Assembly: GCA_017626845.1 (NCBI GenBank)
Contig: JAGAHX010000003.1
Location: 1-39,738, forward strand
Direction: 5' to 3'
DNA: 39,738 bases
Source: Bacillota bacterium
GTDB lineage: Bacteria > Bacillota > Clostridia > Peptostreptococcales > Anaerovoracaceae
Under the pieces are notes generated by a model that was not told where the DNA came from, did no database searches, and saw nothing but the letters and a program-made list of their open reading frames with translations. This document shows, piece after piece, positions 33,806 to 39,738 of this stretch (position 1 is its first letter; every line of letters starts with the position of its first letter). The position numbers and the translations under genes are program-made.

Positions 33806-33848
33806 ATTATAAATCGGATATGCAAATTGATTCATTTACATATCCGAT
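33806..33848 (-). promoter_or_regulatory. Palindromic operator and promoter of the reductase operon
   Basis: ATCGGATATG (33813-33822) and CATATCCGAT (33839-33848) are perfect 10-bp arms; the inner AAAT/ATTT pairs extend the symmetry to nearly 15 bp each side. On the minus strand the -10 TATAAT (33811-33806) begins just after one arm, and the palindrome covers the spacer and -35 positions, where no good -35 exists. It looks like a regulator site. Confidence 0.65.
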
Positions 33849-33884
33849 AGAAATTTCCGTTTTATTCGTCTGGTTAATGTAGGT

Positions 33885-34670
33885 CTAGCTGACGGGCCCC
33901 AGGCTGACGTCCATCATCTCTTCCGTCCAGTTCGCCTCCATGCGCTCGGCGAACAGCTTGTCCACTGGCACCAGATCTGCGGGAAGCTTGTCCCCCTCGT
34001 ACCAGATGCATTCACCCCGCTCGAACACGTGGCAGTAATCCTCGTGCAGCGCTTTCTGGAACATGCGCTGATCCACAGGGTCATAATAGTATTCGACGAA
34101 GACGTCCTTGTAGAGATCGTTCAGCTCCCAGAAATACTCTTCCGCCATGTCGTCGAACTGCAGAGCCTCCAGGGCGTCGATGCTCTCGGAATAATACCAG
34201 GACTGCTTCTCCTTCGGGGCGTGGAAGCGGTTCCAAAGCTCGTCCCCCACCTTCTTCAGATCCCTGGCGATCGCCCGCATGTTGGACAGCTTATCCGCCA
34301 GGACCATCTTCTGAAAGTCCGGATCCGCCGCCTCCAGTTCGTCCAGTGCGATGGATTTGCGCTCTTCCCAGGGAAGTTCCTTCTTCTCGGAATGCGCTGC
34401 CACCATGTCCGCGACCTTTTCGCCGAACTTCGCCGCGATCTCCTCCCGGCCCACTTCCGCGTCCTCGATGCAGTCGTGCAGCACGCCTGCGATCATCACG
34501 TCGAAGGAAGCGCCCATGCCTGCCAGGATCGCCAGCACCTCCATGGGGTGCACGATGTAAGGCAGCTGCGTGCCTTTGCGCAGCTGACCCGCATGGGCCT
34601 CCACCGCAAAGCGGATCGCCTCGTTCAGCCGTTCGTGGTCGCTGTCCAATTGTTCCGTTCTTACTGCCAT
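33885..34670 (-). CDS. HD-domain phosphohydrolase, SpoT/Mesh1-like
   Basis: A 261-residue protein whose first 150 residues match the hydrolase half of RelA/SpoT: AVEAHAGQLRKGTQLPYIVH41P, H65-D66-CIED, and LADKLSNMRAI. These are metal-binding residues of (p)ppGpp hydrolases; no synthetase domain follows. The C-terminal 110 residues are acidic and aromatic-rich and not recognised. It may be a small alarmone hydrolase or a related nucleotide hydrolase. It is the last gene of the pxp operon. Confidence 0.85.
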   Translation of the reverse strand: MAVRTEQLDSDHERLNEAIRFAVEAHAGQLRKGTQLPYIVHPMEVLAILAGMGASFDVMIAGVLHDCIEDAEVGREEIAAKFGEKVADMVAAHSEKKELPWEERKSIALDELEAADPDFQKMVLADKLSNMRAIARDLKKVGDELWNRFHAPKEKQSWYYSESIDALEALQFDDMAEEYFWELNDLYKDVFVEYYYDPVDQRMFQKALHEDYCHVFERGECIWYEGDKLPADLVPVDKLFAERMEANWTEEMMDVSLGPVS

Positions 34671-34682
34671 ACTGTTCTCCGT

Positions 34683-35429
34683 CTATTTCGTCGCAATCCT
34701 TGCATCCAGGGCCTCGCGCAGTTTCTTTGCGAACAGAACGGCCTTGGGACTGTCGCCGTGCACGCAGATCGTGTCGGCCTCCAGCCGGATCTCCTTGCCG
34801 TTACGGCTTTCGACCGTGCCGGTCTCGATCAGATGCAGCATGCGCCGGATCGCCAGATCCTCGTCCTCGATCATGGCACCGGGTTTGGTGCGGCTCACGA
34901 GGCTGCCGTCGTCCTCGTAGGCCCGGTCCGCAAAGACCTCCGCAGCAAAGGCCAGGCCGTACTTCTCCGCCGCAGCCTTCATGCAGCTGCCGGATAGCCC
35001 CACCAGGACCAGTGACCCGTCCACCGCAGCCACGGCTTCCGCTATTGATTCCGCCAGTTTCTCGTCCTTTGCCGCCATGTTATACATGGCGCCGTGGGGC
35101 TTTACGTGATGCAGTTTTACCCCTTCCGCCCGGCAGATTGCCTGCAACGCGCCGACCTGATAAAGCACCATAGCCTTCAATTCTGCAGGAGCCACTTTCA
35201 TCTCCCGGCGGCCGAATCCCACGAGATCCGGATATCCGGGATGCGCGCCGATCTTTACACCGGCTTCCTTCGCCAGACGAACCGCCTTCTGCATCGTTAA
35301 GGGGTCGGATGCGTGAAATCCGCAGGCGATGTTAGCGGATGTGACATAGCGCAGCACCTCCGCATCGTTTCCCAGAGTATAAGCGCCGAAGGATTCTCCC
35401 AGGTCGCTGTTGATGTCGATGTTCTTCAT
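34683..35429 (-). CDS. pxpA: 5-oxoprolinase subunit PxpA (LamB/YcsF family)
   Basis: A 248-residue LamB/YcsF protein starting MKNIDINSDLGESFG. Family motifs ANIACGFHASDP, GAHPGYPDLVGFGRR and VKPHGAMYN are present. With PxpB and PxpC it forms the prokaryotic ATP-dependent 5-oxoprolinase, which converts pyroglutamate to glutamate. All three genes lie together in the order pxpB-pxpC-pxpA. Confidence 0.95.
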   Translation of the reverse strand: MKNIDINSDLGESFGAYTLGNDAEVLRYVTSANIACGFHASDPLTMQKAVRLAKEAGVKIGAHPGYPDLVGFGRREMKVAPAELKAMVLYQVGALQAICRAEGVKLHHVKPHGAMYNMAAKDEKLAESIAEAVAAVDGSLVLVGLSGSCMKAAAEKYGLAFAAEVFADRAYEDDGSLVSRTKPGAMIEDEDLAIRRMLHLIETGTVESRNGKEIRLEADTICVHGDSPKAVLFAKKLREALDARIATK

Positions 35430-35446
35430 TGCGATTCACCCGATTT

Positions 35447-36367
35447 CTATAAACAGACCGGAACGAAACGGATCTTTTTCCCGGGACCCAGCTGCGCCAG
35501 CAGCGGCAGGTCTTCCGAGAGGACGGTCCCGATCTTCGCGTAGCCGCCGGTGGTCTGATGGTCGGCCATCATCACGATGGGCTGGCCGTTCGCCGGCACC
35601 TGGATCGACCCGAAGCAGATGCCCTCCGAGATAATATCTGTACCGTTCAGAGACGGGACTGCCGCACCTTCCAGCCGGTAGCCCATGCGGTCGCAGGCGG
35701 CGCTGAGGGTATAGATGCTTTCCGTAAATGTCCGCTTCGCTTCTTCCCCGAACATACTGTCCTGGGGACCGAACAGGAAGCGGATCTGCGTAACGCCTTC
35801 CGGATCCGTGGCCTGCGCCAGACGCTGCAGGATGGGTTGCTTCCAAGACGATCCCTGTGTTTCGACAAGCTCAGCAGCCGTTTGTCGAAGGGAAGCGCCA
35901 TCCGTGCCACTCTCCAGCACGTCTCCTGCTCTCAGTTTTCTTCCTTCCAGCCCGCCCAGCCGGCTCTTCCAATCCGTAGACCGGCTGCCTAAAACGACCG
36001 GCACGTCGATGCCGCCGGAGACTGCCAGATAGGTTCGTACGCCTTGCGCGGCGGACCCCAGTTCCAACCGGTCTCCTGCCTGGACCGAAACCGCAGCGTC
36101 CATCGCCATGCGGTTTCCGTCCAGAAAAGGCCGCATGTCCGCACCAGTAAGGGCAATGGTGCCCTCTCCGTCAAATTCAAAGGTTCCCCCGAAGACCGTC
36201 AGCTCCAGCGCGGCCGCGTCTTCCGGGTTTCCCAGCAGATCGTTCGCCAGCGCCAGGGAAGCCCGGTCCATGGCACCCGCTTCCGGAATGCCGGCCGCCT
36301 GATGGCCGAAGCGTCCTGCGTCCTGCACCGTCGTCAGCACGCCGGGCGCGATCACTTTGATCTTCAT
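35447..36367 (-). CDS. pxpC: 5-oxoprolinase subunit PxpC
   Basis: A 306-residue biotin-dependent carboxyltransferase-like protein starting MKIKVIAPGVLTTVQD, with GRFGHQAAGIPEAGAMD and the C-terminal MADHQTTGGYAKIG motif. I chose ATG at 36367: it overlaps the pxpB stop (ATGA) and has a near-perfect SD GGAGGTGATC inside the pxpB end; a longer frame from 36424 has no support. A linker at about residues 160-170 is encoded by a REP-like palindrome. Confidence 0.93.
   Translation of the reverse strand: MKIKVIAPGVLTTVQDAGRFGHQAAGIPEAGAMDRASLALANDLLGNPEDAAALELTVFGGTFEFDGEGTIALTGADMRPFLDGNRMAMDAAVSVQAGDRLELGSAAQGVRTYLAVSGGIDVPVVLGSRSTDWKSRLGGLEGRKLRAGDVLESGTDGASLRQTAAELVETQGSSWKQPILQRLAQATDPEGVTQIRFLFGPQDSMFGEEAKRTFTESIYTLSAACDRMGYRLEGAAVPSLNGTDIISEGICFGSIQVPANGQPIVMMADHQTTGGYAKIGTVLSEDLPLLAQLGPGKKIRFVPVCL
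35861..35889. repeat. REP-like palindrome inside pxpC
   Basis: TTCGACAA (35861-35868) and TTGTCGAA (35882-35889) are perfect 8-bp arms around 13 nt. It resembles the widespread TTCGACAAGCTCAG repetitive palindromes, but here it is read through in frame, in a variable stretch of PxpC. Confidence 0.6.
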
Positions 36368-37092
36368 AGGATCACCTCCGGTTCGTACTGTCCTTTCTGC
36401 ACCCGATGCTTTATCTCGTACCATTCGTCCACCGGGATGGGGCGAAAGCGGATCGCATCGCCGGCAGAGACCGGAACGGCAGGTTCTTTGGAGGGGTCAA
36501 ACAGAAGGATCGGCGTATTGCCGATGATGCGCCAGCCGCCGGGCGAGACCGACGGATAGATGCCCGTCTGGCCGCCGGCGATGCCCACGGCGCCTGCTTC
36601 AATGCGAAGGCGCGGCTTTTTGAGCCGGGGATAAGCAAGCCGCTCGTCCATGCCGCCCAGATACACAAAGCCGGGCAAAAATCCCATCATGTAGATGCGG
36701 TAATCCCGGCTGGAATGAATGTCGATGATCTCCTGACGGGAAAGGCCCAGTTTTTCTTCTATCTCCCAGAGATCCGGACCGAAATGCAGGCCGTAGCACA
36801 CGGGGACCACCAGCGTTCGACGGCCGGTTTCCGCGGTGTTGTCCGCCGCTGTTTTGGATGCCAGATCGGTCAGAAAGGCCTTCATTTCCGCGAAACTGCG
36901 CACTTCCGGCCGGTAATGCACCAGCACGGTCGTGTAAGCGGGAACCGCCTCGATGATGGCCGGGTCAGCCGCGGCAAGGACCGCACGGTACAGCGTCCGC
37001 ACCCTGTCGTTCACCGCTTCGTCGATTTCCTTCCCCAGCTGCGCCAAAATCGCCCGGTCGCCCGCGGGGAAAAACTGCAGATCAGTCGGCAT
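36364..37092 (-). CDS. pxpB: 5-oxoprolinase subunit PxpB (KipI-like)
   Basis: A 242-residue PxpB/KipI family protein with FFPAGDRAILAQLG at the N-terminus, VPVCYG, the GFLPGFVYLGG motif, and SVSPGGWRIIGNTP. PxpB and PxpC together form the ATP-using part of 5-oxoprolinase. The SD GGAGG lies 6 nt upstream of the ATG at 37092, inside the exonuclease gene end (an 11-nt overlap). Confidence 0.95.
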   Translation of the reverse strand: MPTDLQFFPAGDRAILAQLGKEIDEAVNDRVRTLYRAVLAAADPAIIEAVPAYTTVLVHYRPEVRSFAEMKAFLTDLASKTAADNTAETGRRTLVVPVCYGLHFGPDLWEIEEKLGLSRQEIIDIHSSRDYRIYMMGFLPGFVYLGGMDERLAYPRLKKPRLRIEAGAVGIAGGQTGIYPSVSPGGWRIIGNTPILLFDPSKEPAVPVSAGDAIRFRPIPVDEWYEIKHRVQKGQYEPEVIL

Positions 37093-37678
37093 CGTCCGCC
37101 TCCCCGTCTCTGGGCCAGCACAGGAAGTATTCGTCTTCCAGGGCTTCCTCCAGATCCAGATGCTTCAGGACCAGCGCCGTGCTCAGGACATCCGCCAGAG
37201 CGTTATGGGCGCCGTCCGGCTTCTCCTGAAAGTGATACAGCGCGTAATTCAGCGGCCAGCTGCGGTCTTCCTGCATCTCGTAATCGTCGAACATCAGCTG
37301 GGCGTCGAAGATCTTCGGCATCCAGTCCGTGCCGTAGCCGAACTTCTCGCAGTTGCGGGCCATCACGAATCCGTCCGTCGCGCTCCAGGACAGCAGCACA
37401 TACTCTTCACCGCACCAGGCGCGGAACGCATCCATGGCCTGCGCAAACGGCAAGCCGCCTTCCAGATCTTCGTCTTTCAGCAGCGTCAGTTCCGCCACGT
37501 CTTTATTGAGTTTCGTATAGTAAAAAGGCTTTACGATCTGGGAAAACGTGTCCAGCACATTGCCTTCCAGGTCGATCTTTGCCGCACCGATCTGAATGAT
37601 CTCGTCCGGCAGACCCTCCACCGGCGTACGCCCTTTCAGGGGCTGGTTCCATTCCAGATCGAAAATGATGGGAGTCAT
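37082..37678 (-). CDS. DEDDh 3'-5' exonuclease (KapD/ERI-1-like)
   Basis: A 198-residue exonuclease: FD7LE9WNQ (ExoI), a middle SWSATDGFV (ExoII), and H-N-A-L-A-D in the C-terminal part (ExoIII, DEDDh type). Such proteins degrade single-stranded RNA or DNA from the 3' end. I chose the second Met (ATG at 37678): GGAGG is 6 nt away and the ATG overlaps the M20 stop (ATGA), whereas the first Met touches the SD directly. Confidence 0.9.
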   Translation of the reverse strand: MTPIIFDLEWNQPLKGRTPVEGLPDEIIQIGAAKIDLEGNVLDTFSQIVKPFYYTKLNKDVAELTLLKDEDLEGGLPFAQAMDAFRAWCGEEYVLLSWSATDGFVMARNCEKFGYGTDWMPKIFDAQLMFDDYEMQEDRSWPLNYALYHFQEKPDGAHNALADVLSTALVLKHLDLEEALEDEYFLCWPRDGEADDAD

Positions 37679-38898
37679 TGGCATCCTCCGTTGATCTTCA
37701 TCAAAAAGTCATATAAAACGTCGGCCGTTTCGGCGACGCTGTCCAGTTCCACGTATTCGTCCGCACTGTGATAATTTGCGCCGGCCGGGCCCCACAGCAC
37801 ACAGGGTATGCCCAAAAGACCGCCCACGTTGTTGAAATCTCCGATACTGGGCATGTAGGAGATGCCGGGCGCCTTGCCGCAGATGCGCTCGATCGATCCG
37901 AACAGGGAGCGGATAGTTGGGTCATCCCCGTCCGAGGCGTAGGGCATAAAGCCGCCGTCGAACCCGCCGCCGTCCACAGGAGGCTGCCGGAATGCGATCT
38001 CCCAGCTGCAGCGGATGTCCGCCCTTCGGATCGCTTCTTCCGCCTGCATTCGCAGCGTCTCCATGGTCTCGCCCCGCACGGTGTGCGCAAAGACCTCTAT
38101 CTGTGCAAAGTCCGGCACGCTGCAGGCACTTGGCCGCGTCTTCAGATCGATGACGCACAGATCGCCGCTGCCAAGCAGCGGATCTTCCGCAGGCACCGTC
38201 TTTTCCAGTTCCAGCATCACCTTCGCTGCTTCGGTCACCGCGTTGACCCCCAGATCCGGCGTCGCCGCATGGGCGGATCTTCCGTGCAGGGTGATCGTAT
38301 AATTATATCCGCCGCGGGCGCCCAGGCACACGCAGGGGTGCGGCAGACCAGCGAAGCCTGCGGAAGGTTCGCAGATGATGGCGAGATCTGCACCGCTGCG
38401 GATGCCGTCCAGATCGTCTTCGATCGCAAAGACTGTACCGAGGCCGTAGGGCCCTTCTTCGTCGGACACAAAATGATAGATCACCTTGCCGCAGAAGCGG
38501 TCCCCGGCATCTTCCGCAAAAGCTTTCAGGGCCAGCAGCATCGCCGTGCAGCCGCTCTTCATATCCAGGGCGCCGACGCCATACAGCTTTCCGTCTTCCA
38601 CGACCCCTTCGTAAGGCGTTCTCGTCCAGCCGCCGCATAACGGTACCGTATCCAGATGGCCGTTGAGATAGATGACGGGACCGGGCTTGCCGCTGTCCAG
38701 ACAGCCGTGCACGTTCTTGCCGTGAAAATGGGTCTCCCGGTCTTCGTAAAACGTGTGCAGTTCTGCCGGAAGGCCATGTGACCGCAGCCAGCGGAGCACG
38801 AGATCCATCACCTCGTCCTCATGAAAATATGGGCTTTCGATCTGCACTAAACTGCGCAATAAGTCCTCTGCTGCCTTGCTGTCCGCGATGCTGTGCAT
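37675..38898 (-). CDS. M20 family peptidase/deacylase (ArgE/DapE-like)
   Basis: A 407-residue zinc hydrolase with YLNGHLDTVP, YGVGALDMKSG, the catalytic pair in VSDEEGPYG, and the dimerisation domain YTITLHGRSAHAATP. Relatives deacylate acetylornithine or succinyl-diaminopimelate or cut small peptides. Since it opens an operon for pyroglutamate use, a peptide or N-acyl-amino-acid scavenging role is likely. The substrate is not fixed. Confidence 0.9.
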   Translation of the reverse strand: MHSIADSKAAEDLLRSLVQIESPYFHEDEVMDLVLRWLRSHGLPAELHTFYEDRETHFHGKNVHGCLDSGKPGPVIYLNGHLDTVPLCGGWTRTPYEGVVEDGKLYGVGALDMKSGCTAMLLALKAFAEDAGDRFCGKVIYHFVSDEEGPYGLGTVFAIEDDLDGIRSGADLAIICEPSAGFAGLPHPCVCLGARGGYNYTITLHGRSAHAATPDLGVNAVTEAAKVMLELEKTVPAEDPLLGSGDLCVIDLKTRPSACSVPDFAQIEVFAHTVRGETMETLRMQAEEAIRRADIRCSWEIAFRQPPVDGGGFDGGFMPYASDGDDPTIRSLFGSIERICGKAPGISYMPSIGDFNNVGGLLGIPCVLWGPAGANYHSADEYVELDSVAETADVLYDFLMKINGGCQ

Positions 38899-38919
38899 GC
38901 CGTTCTCTTCTCCGTTTTC

Positions 38920-38948
38920 TTGAATCCGGTCGCCTTAGCCGTTATAAT
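38920..38948 (+). promoter_or_regulatory. Promoter of the 98-residue membrane protein gene
   Basis: TTGAAT (38920-38925), 17 nt, perfect TATAAT (38943-38948). The start near 38955 leaves a leader of about 17 nt that consists of little more than the SD GGAGG (38958-38962). Confidence 0.75.
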
Positions 38949-38963
38949 TTTCCCGATGGAGGT

Positions 38964-38972
38964 ATTATATCA
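38964..38972 (-). promoter_or_regulatory. Possible extended -10 promoter of the M20-pxp operon
   Basis: On the minus strand TGA precedes a perfect TATAAT (38969-38964), an extended -10 without a clear -35. It overlaps the start region of the plus-strand gene, so the two divergent units would compete. Weak evidence. Confidence 0.4.
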
Positions 38973-39268
38973 TGTTAAAACCGATCTCTGCTATGACCGA
39001 CCACGAAATGCTGGTGGAGCTGATGCAGGAAAAGCGCAGAGGCGATGCCATGCGCAATATAAAACTCGTTCTATTCGGTGTGTTTTTAGCACTCCTGGCC
39101 TATCTGGGCTTCCGTTACCTGCCCCCGGTCATCGAGTACTTCCGCGGACTGAACGAGACCATCCAGAAGATCCAGGGCGGCGTCGATCAGGTGCAGACCG
39201 TTACGGACAGCATTAAAGACTCCGTCGGCGGGCTGCTGGAGAAGCTGGGCGGATTGTTCAAGCATTAA
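38972..39268 (+). CDS. Small single-pass membrane protein of unknown function
   Basis: A 98-residue protein with a charged N-terminal part (residues 1-29, MTDHEMLVELMQEKRRGD), one transmembrane helix (about 30-50, LVLFGVFLALLAYLGF), and an amphipathic C-terminal half (ETIQKIQGGVDQVQTVTDSIKDSVGGLLEKLGGLF). I do not recognise the family. The C-terminal helices look like those of membrane-surface or coiled-coil adaptors. A good promoter and SD support it as real. No clear terminator follows; the repeat array begins 35 nt downstream. Confidence 0.8.
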   Translation: MLKPISAMTDHEMLVELMQEKRRGDAMRNIKLVLFGVFLALLAYLGFRYLPPVIEYFRGLNETIQKIQGGVDQVQTVTDSIKDSVGGLLEKLGGLFKH

Positions 39269-39302
39269 GTTTTTGCTCTCTGGCAGGCCGTGAAGTGAAC
39301 TT

Positions 39303-39624
39303 TGGTGCACAAATCGCAAGCTATCAAAAAGTGCACAGGATTTCCATGCAAGCAGGCCGAACCCGTGTGCACAAATCGCTGTTTTGCAAAATGCACACCG
39401 GTTTTTCGAGCTTAATGACCAAAACGGTGTGCACAAACCGTTGTTTTGCAAAATGTACACCAACTTTCCAAGCGAAATAGTCGAAGCTGTGTGCATAAAT
39501 CGCTGTTTTGCAAGAAGTACACCAGATTTTCGGGTTTAATGGCCAAAACTGTGTGTACAAATCGTTGTTTTGCAAAATGTACACCAACTTTCCAAGCGAA
39601 ATAGTCGAAGCTGAAGTGTACCCC
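39303..39624. repeat. Array of five 62-bp palindromic repeat units with alternating spacers
   Basis: Units start at 39303, 39365, 39427, 39489 and 39551, exactly 62 bp apart. Each has about 35 bp of palindromic core, with arms such as GTGTGCA and TGCACAC around CAAATCG and TTTTGCAAAA, and about 27 bp of spacer. Spacers alternate: type B in units 1 (diverged), 3 and 5 (identical in 3 and 5, AACTTTCCAAGCGAAATAG) and type A in units 2 and 4. A half core (GTGTACC) follows at the IS end. No protein is supported here; long minus-strand frames across it come from the repeat itself. Confidence 0.9.
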
Positions 39625-39738
39625 AAAAAGTAGAGTGCAACAATAAGTTTTACTGCCTGCTGTATTCTGCAGGCGTTAGATAATTATCGGATGCGTGCGG
39701 TCTCTCCATAGGATAGAAATGCCACACGTATTCATAGA
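39617..39738 (-). mobile_element. End of an IS3-family insertion sequence (partial)
   Basis: The element end TGTACCCCAAAAAGT starts at 39617, a typical IS3-family (IS150-like) terminal inverted repeat beginning with TG, and the transposase C-terminus lies just inside it. The rest is off the right edge. It sits where a sixth repeat unit would begin. Confidence 0.75.
39650..39738 (-). CDS. IS3-family transposase OrfB, C-terminal fragment in window
   Basis: The 28 codons visible before the TAA at 39650 encode a segment with VWHFYPMERPHASDNYLTP and end AEYSRQ. The R-P-H and YLTPAEY pattern is the usual end of the rve integrase domain in IS3-family OrfB. The start is beyond the window, so intactness is unknown. 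Confidence 0.8.
   Translation of the reverse strand, partial: YEYVWHFYPMERPHASDNYLTPAEYSRQ

Noticed and set aside
39303-39624. CRISPR array
   Set aside because: The spacers are not unique: they alternate between two types and two are identical; no cas gene is present.
39086-39626. Minus-strand frames of 136 and 100 codons across the repeat array
   Set aside because: They consist of the translated 62-bp repeat, one overlaps the real plus-strand gene, and neither has an SD.

Overview
The window looks like a chromosomal segment of an anaerobic, Gram-positive clostridium-like bacterium (Bacillota, Clostridia). Evidence: a dcw cluster in the order mraZ-rsmH-ftsL-spoVD/pbp-murF-mraY-murD-ftsW-murG-ftsQ without murE, a PASTA-type penicillin-binding protein, strong SD-led operons, and an oxygen-sensitive 2-hydroxyacyl-CoA dehydratase-type iron-sulfur reductase with its activase. 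The core is GC-rich; the first 5 kb is visibly more AT-rich over most of its length and looks like an accessory segment. The genus cannot be fixed from the sequence.

Layout. Bases 1-4898 (minus) carry most of a large secreted VWA/SpaA-type surface protein whose C-terminus lies off the left edge. Bases 4899-5480 hold its promoter and leader and a compact locus that I read as a par/Fst-like type I toxin-antitoxin system: a 27-residue membrane peptide on the plus strand, a convergent antisense RNA from a near-consensus promoter, one shared bidirectional terminator, and a 25/26-nt direct repeat that makes the antisense RNA complementary to the toxin start codon region. From 5483 to 16115 (minus) lies the dcw cluster, transcribed from an mraZ promoter with TGG boxes; a terminator-like hairpin sits between ftsL and the PBP gene. 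A class A PBP follows upstream at 16310-18676.

Bases 18721-24976 (minus) form a long, tightly coupled operon: NYN/OST-HTH RNA-binding protein, RNase HII, M20 amidohydrolase, LD-carboxypeptidase, two stand-alone cyclic-nucleotide-binding proteins, an MBL-fold hydrolase and a class III nucleotidyl cyclase. The last four look like a self-contained cyclic nucleotide module. An L,D-transpeptidase and a large U32 protein (25063-28533, minus) are divergent from a second U32 protein (28634-29836, plus); the two promoters overlap.

Bases 29833-33776 (minus) hold a five-gene operon: double-cubane-type reductase, YedF, activase, class V aminotransferase-fold enzyme and DUF3343 protein, behind a long palindrome at the promoter. 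This suggests low-potential electron transfer combined with sulfur or selenium handling. Bases 33885-38898 (minus) hold an M20 peptidase, a DEDDh exonuclease, the 5-oxoprolinase genes pxpB, pxpC and pxpA, and a SpoT-like HD protein. A small plus-strand membrane protein (38972-39268) is followed by an array of five 62-bp palindromic units with alternating spacer types, cut off by the end of an IS3-family element at the right edge.

All functions are from reading motifs by eye; no database search was run.
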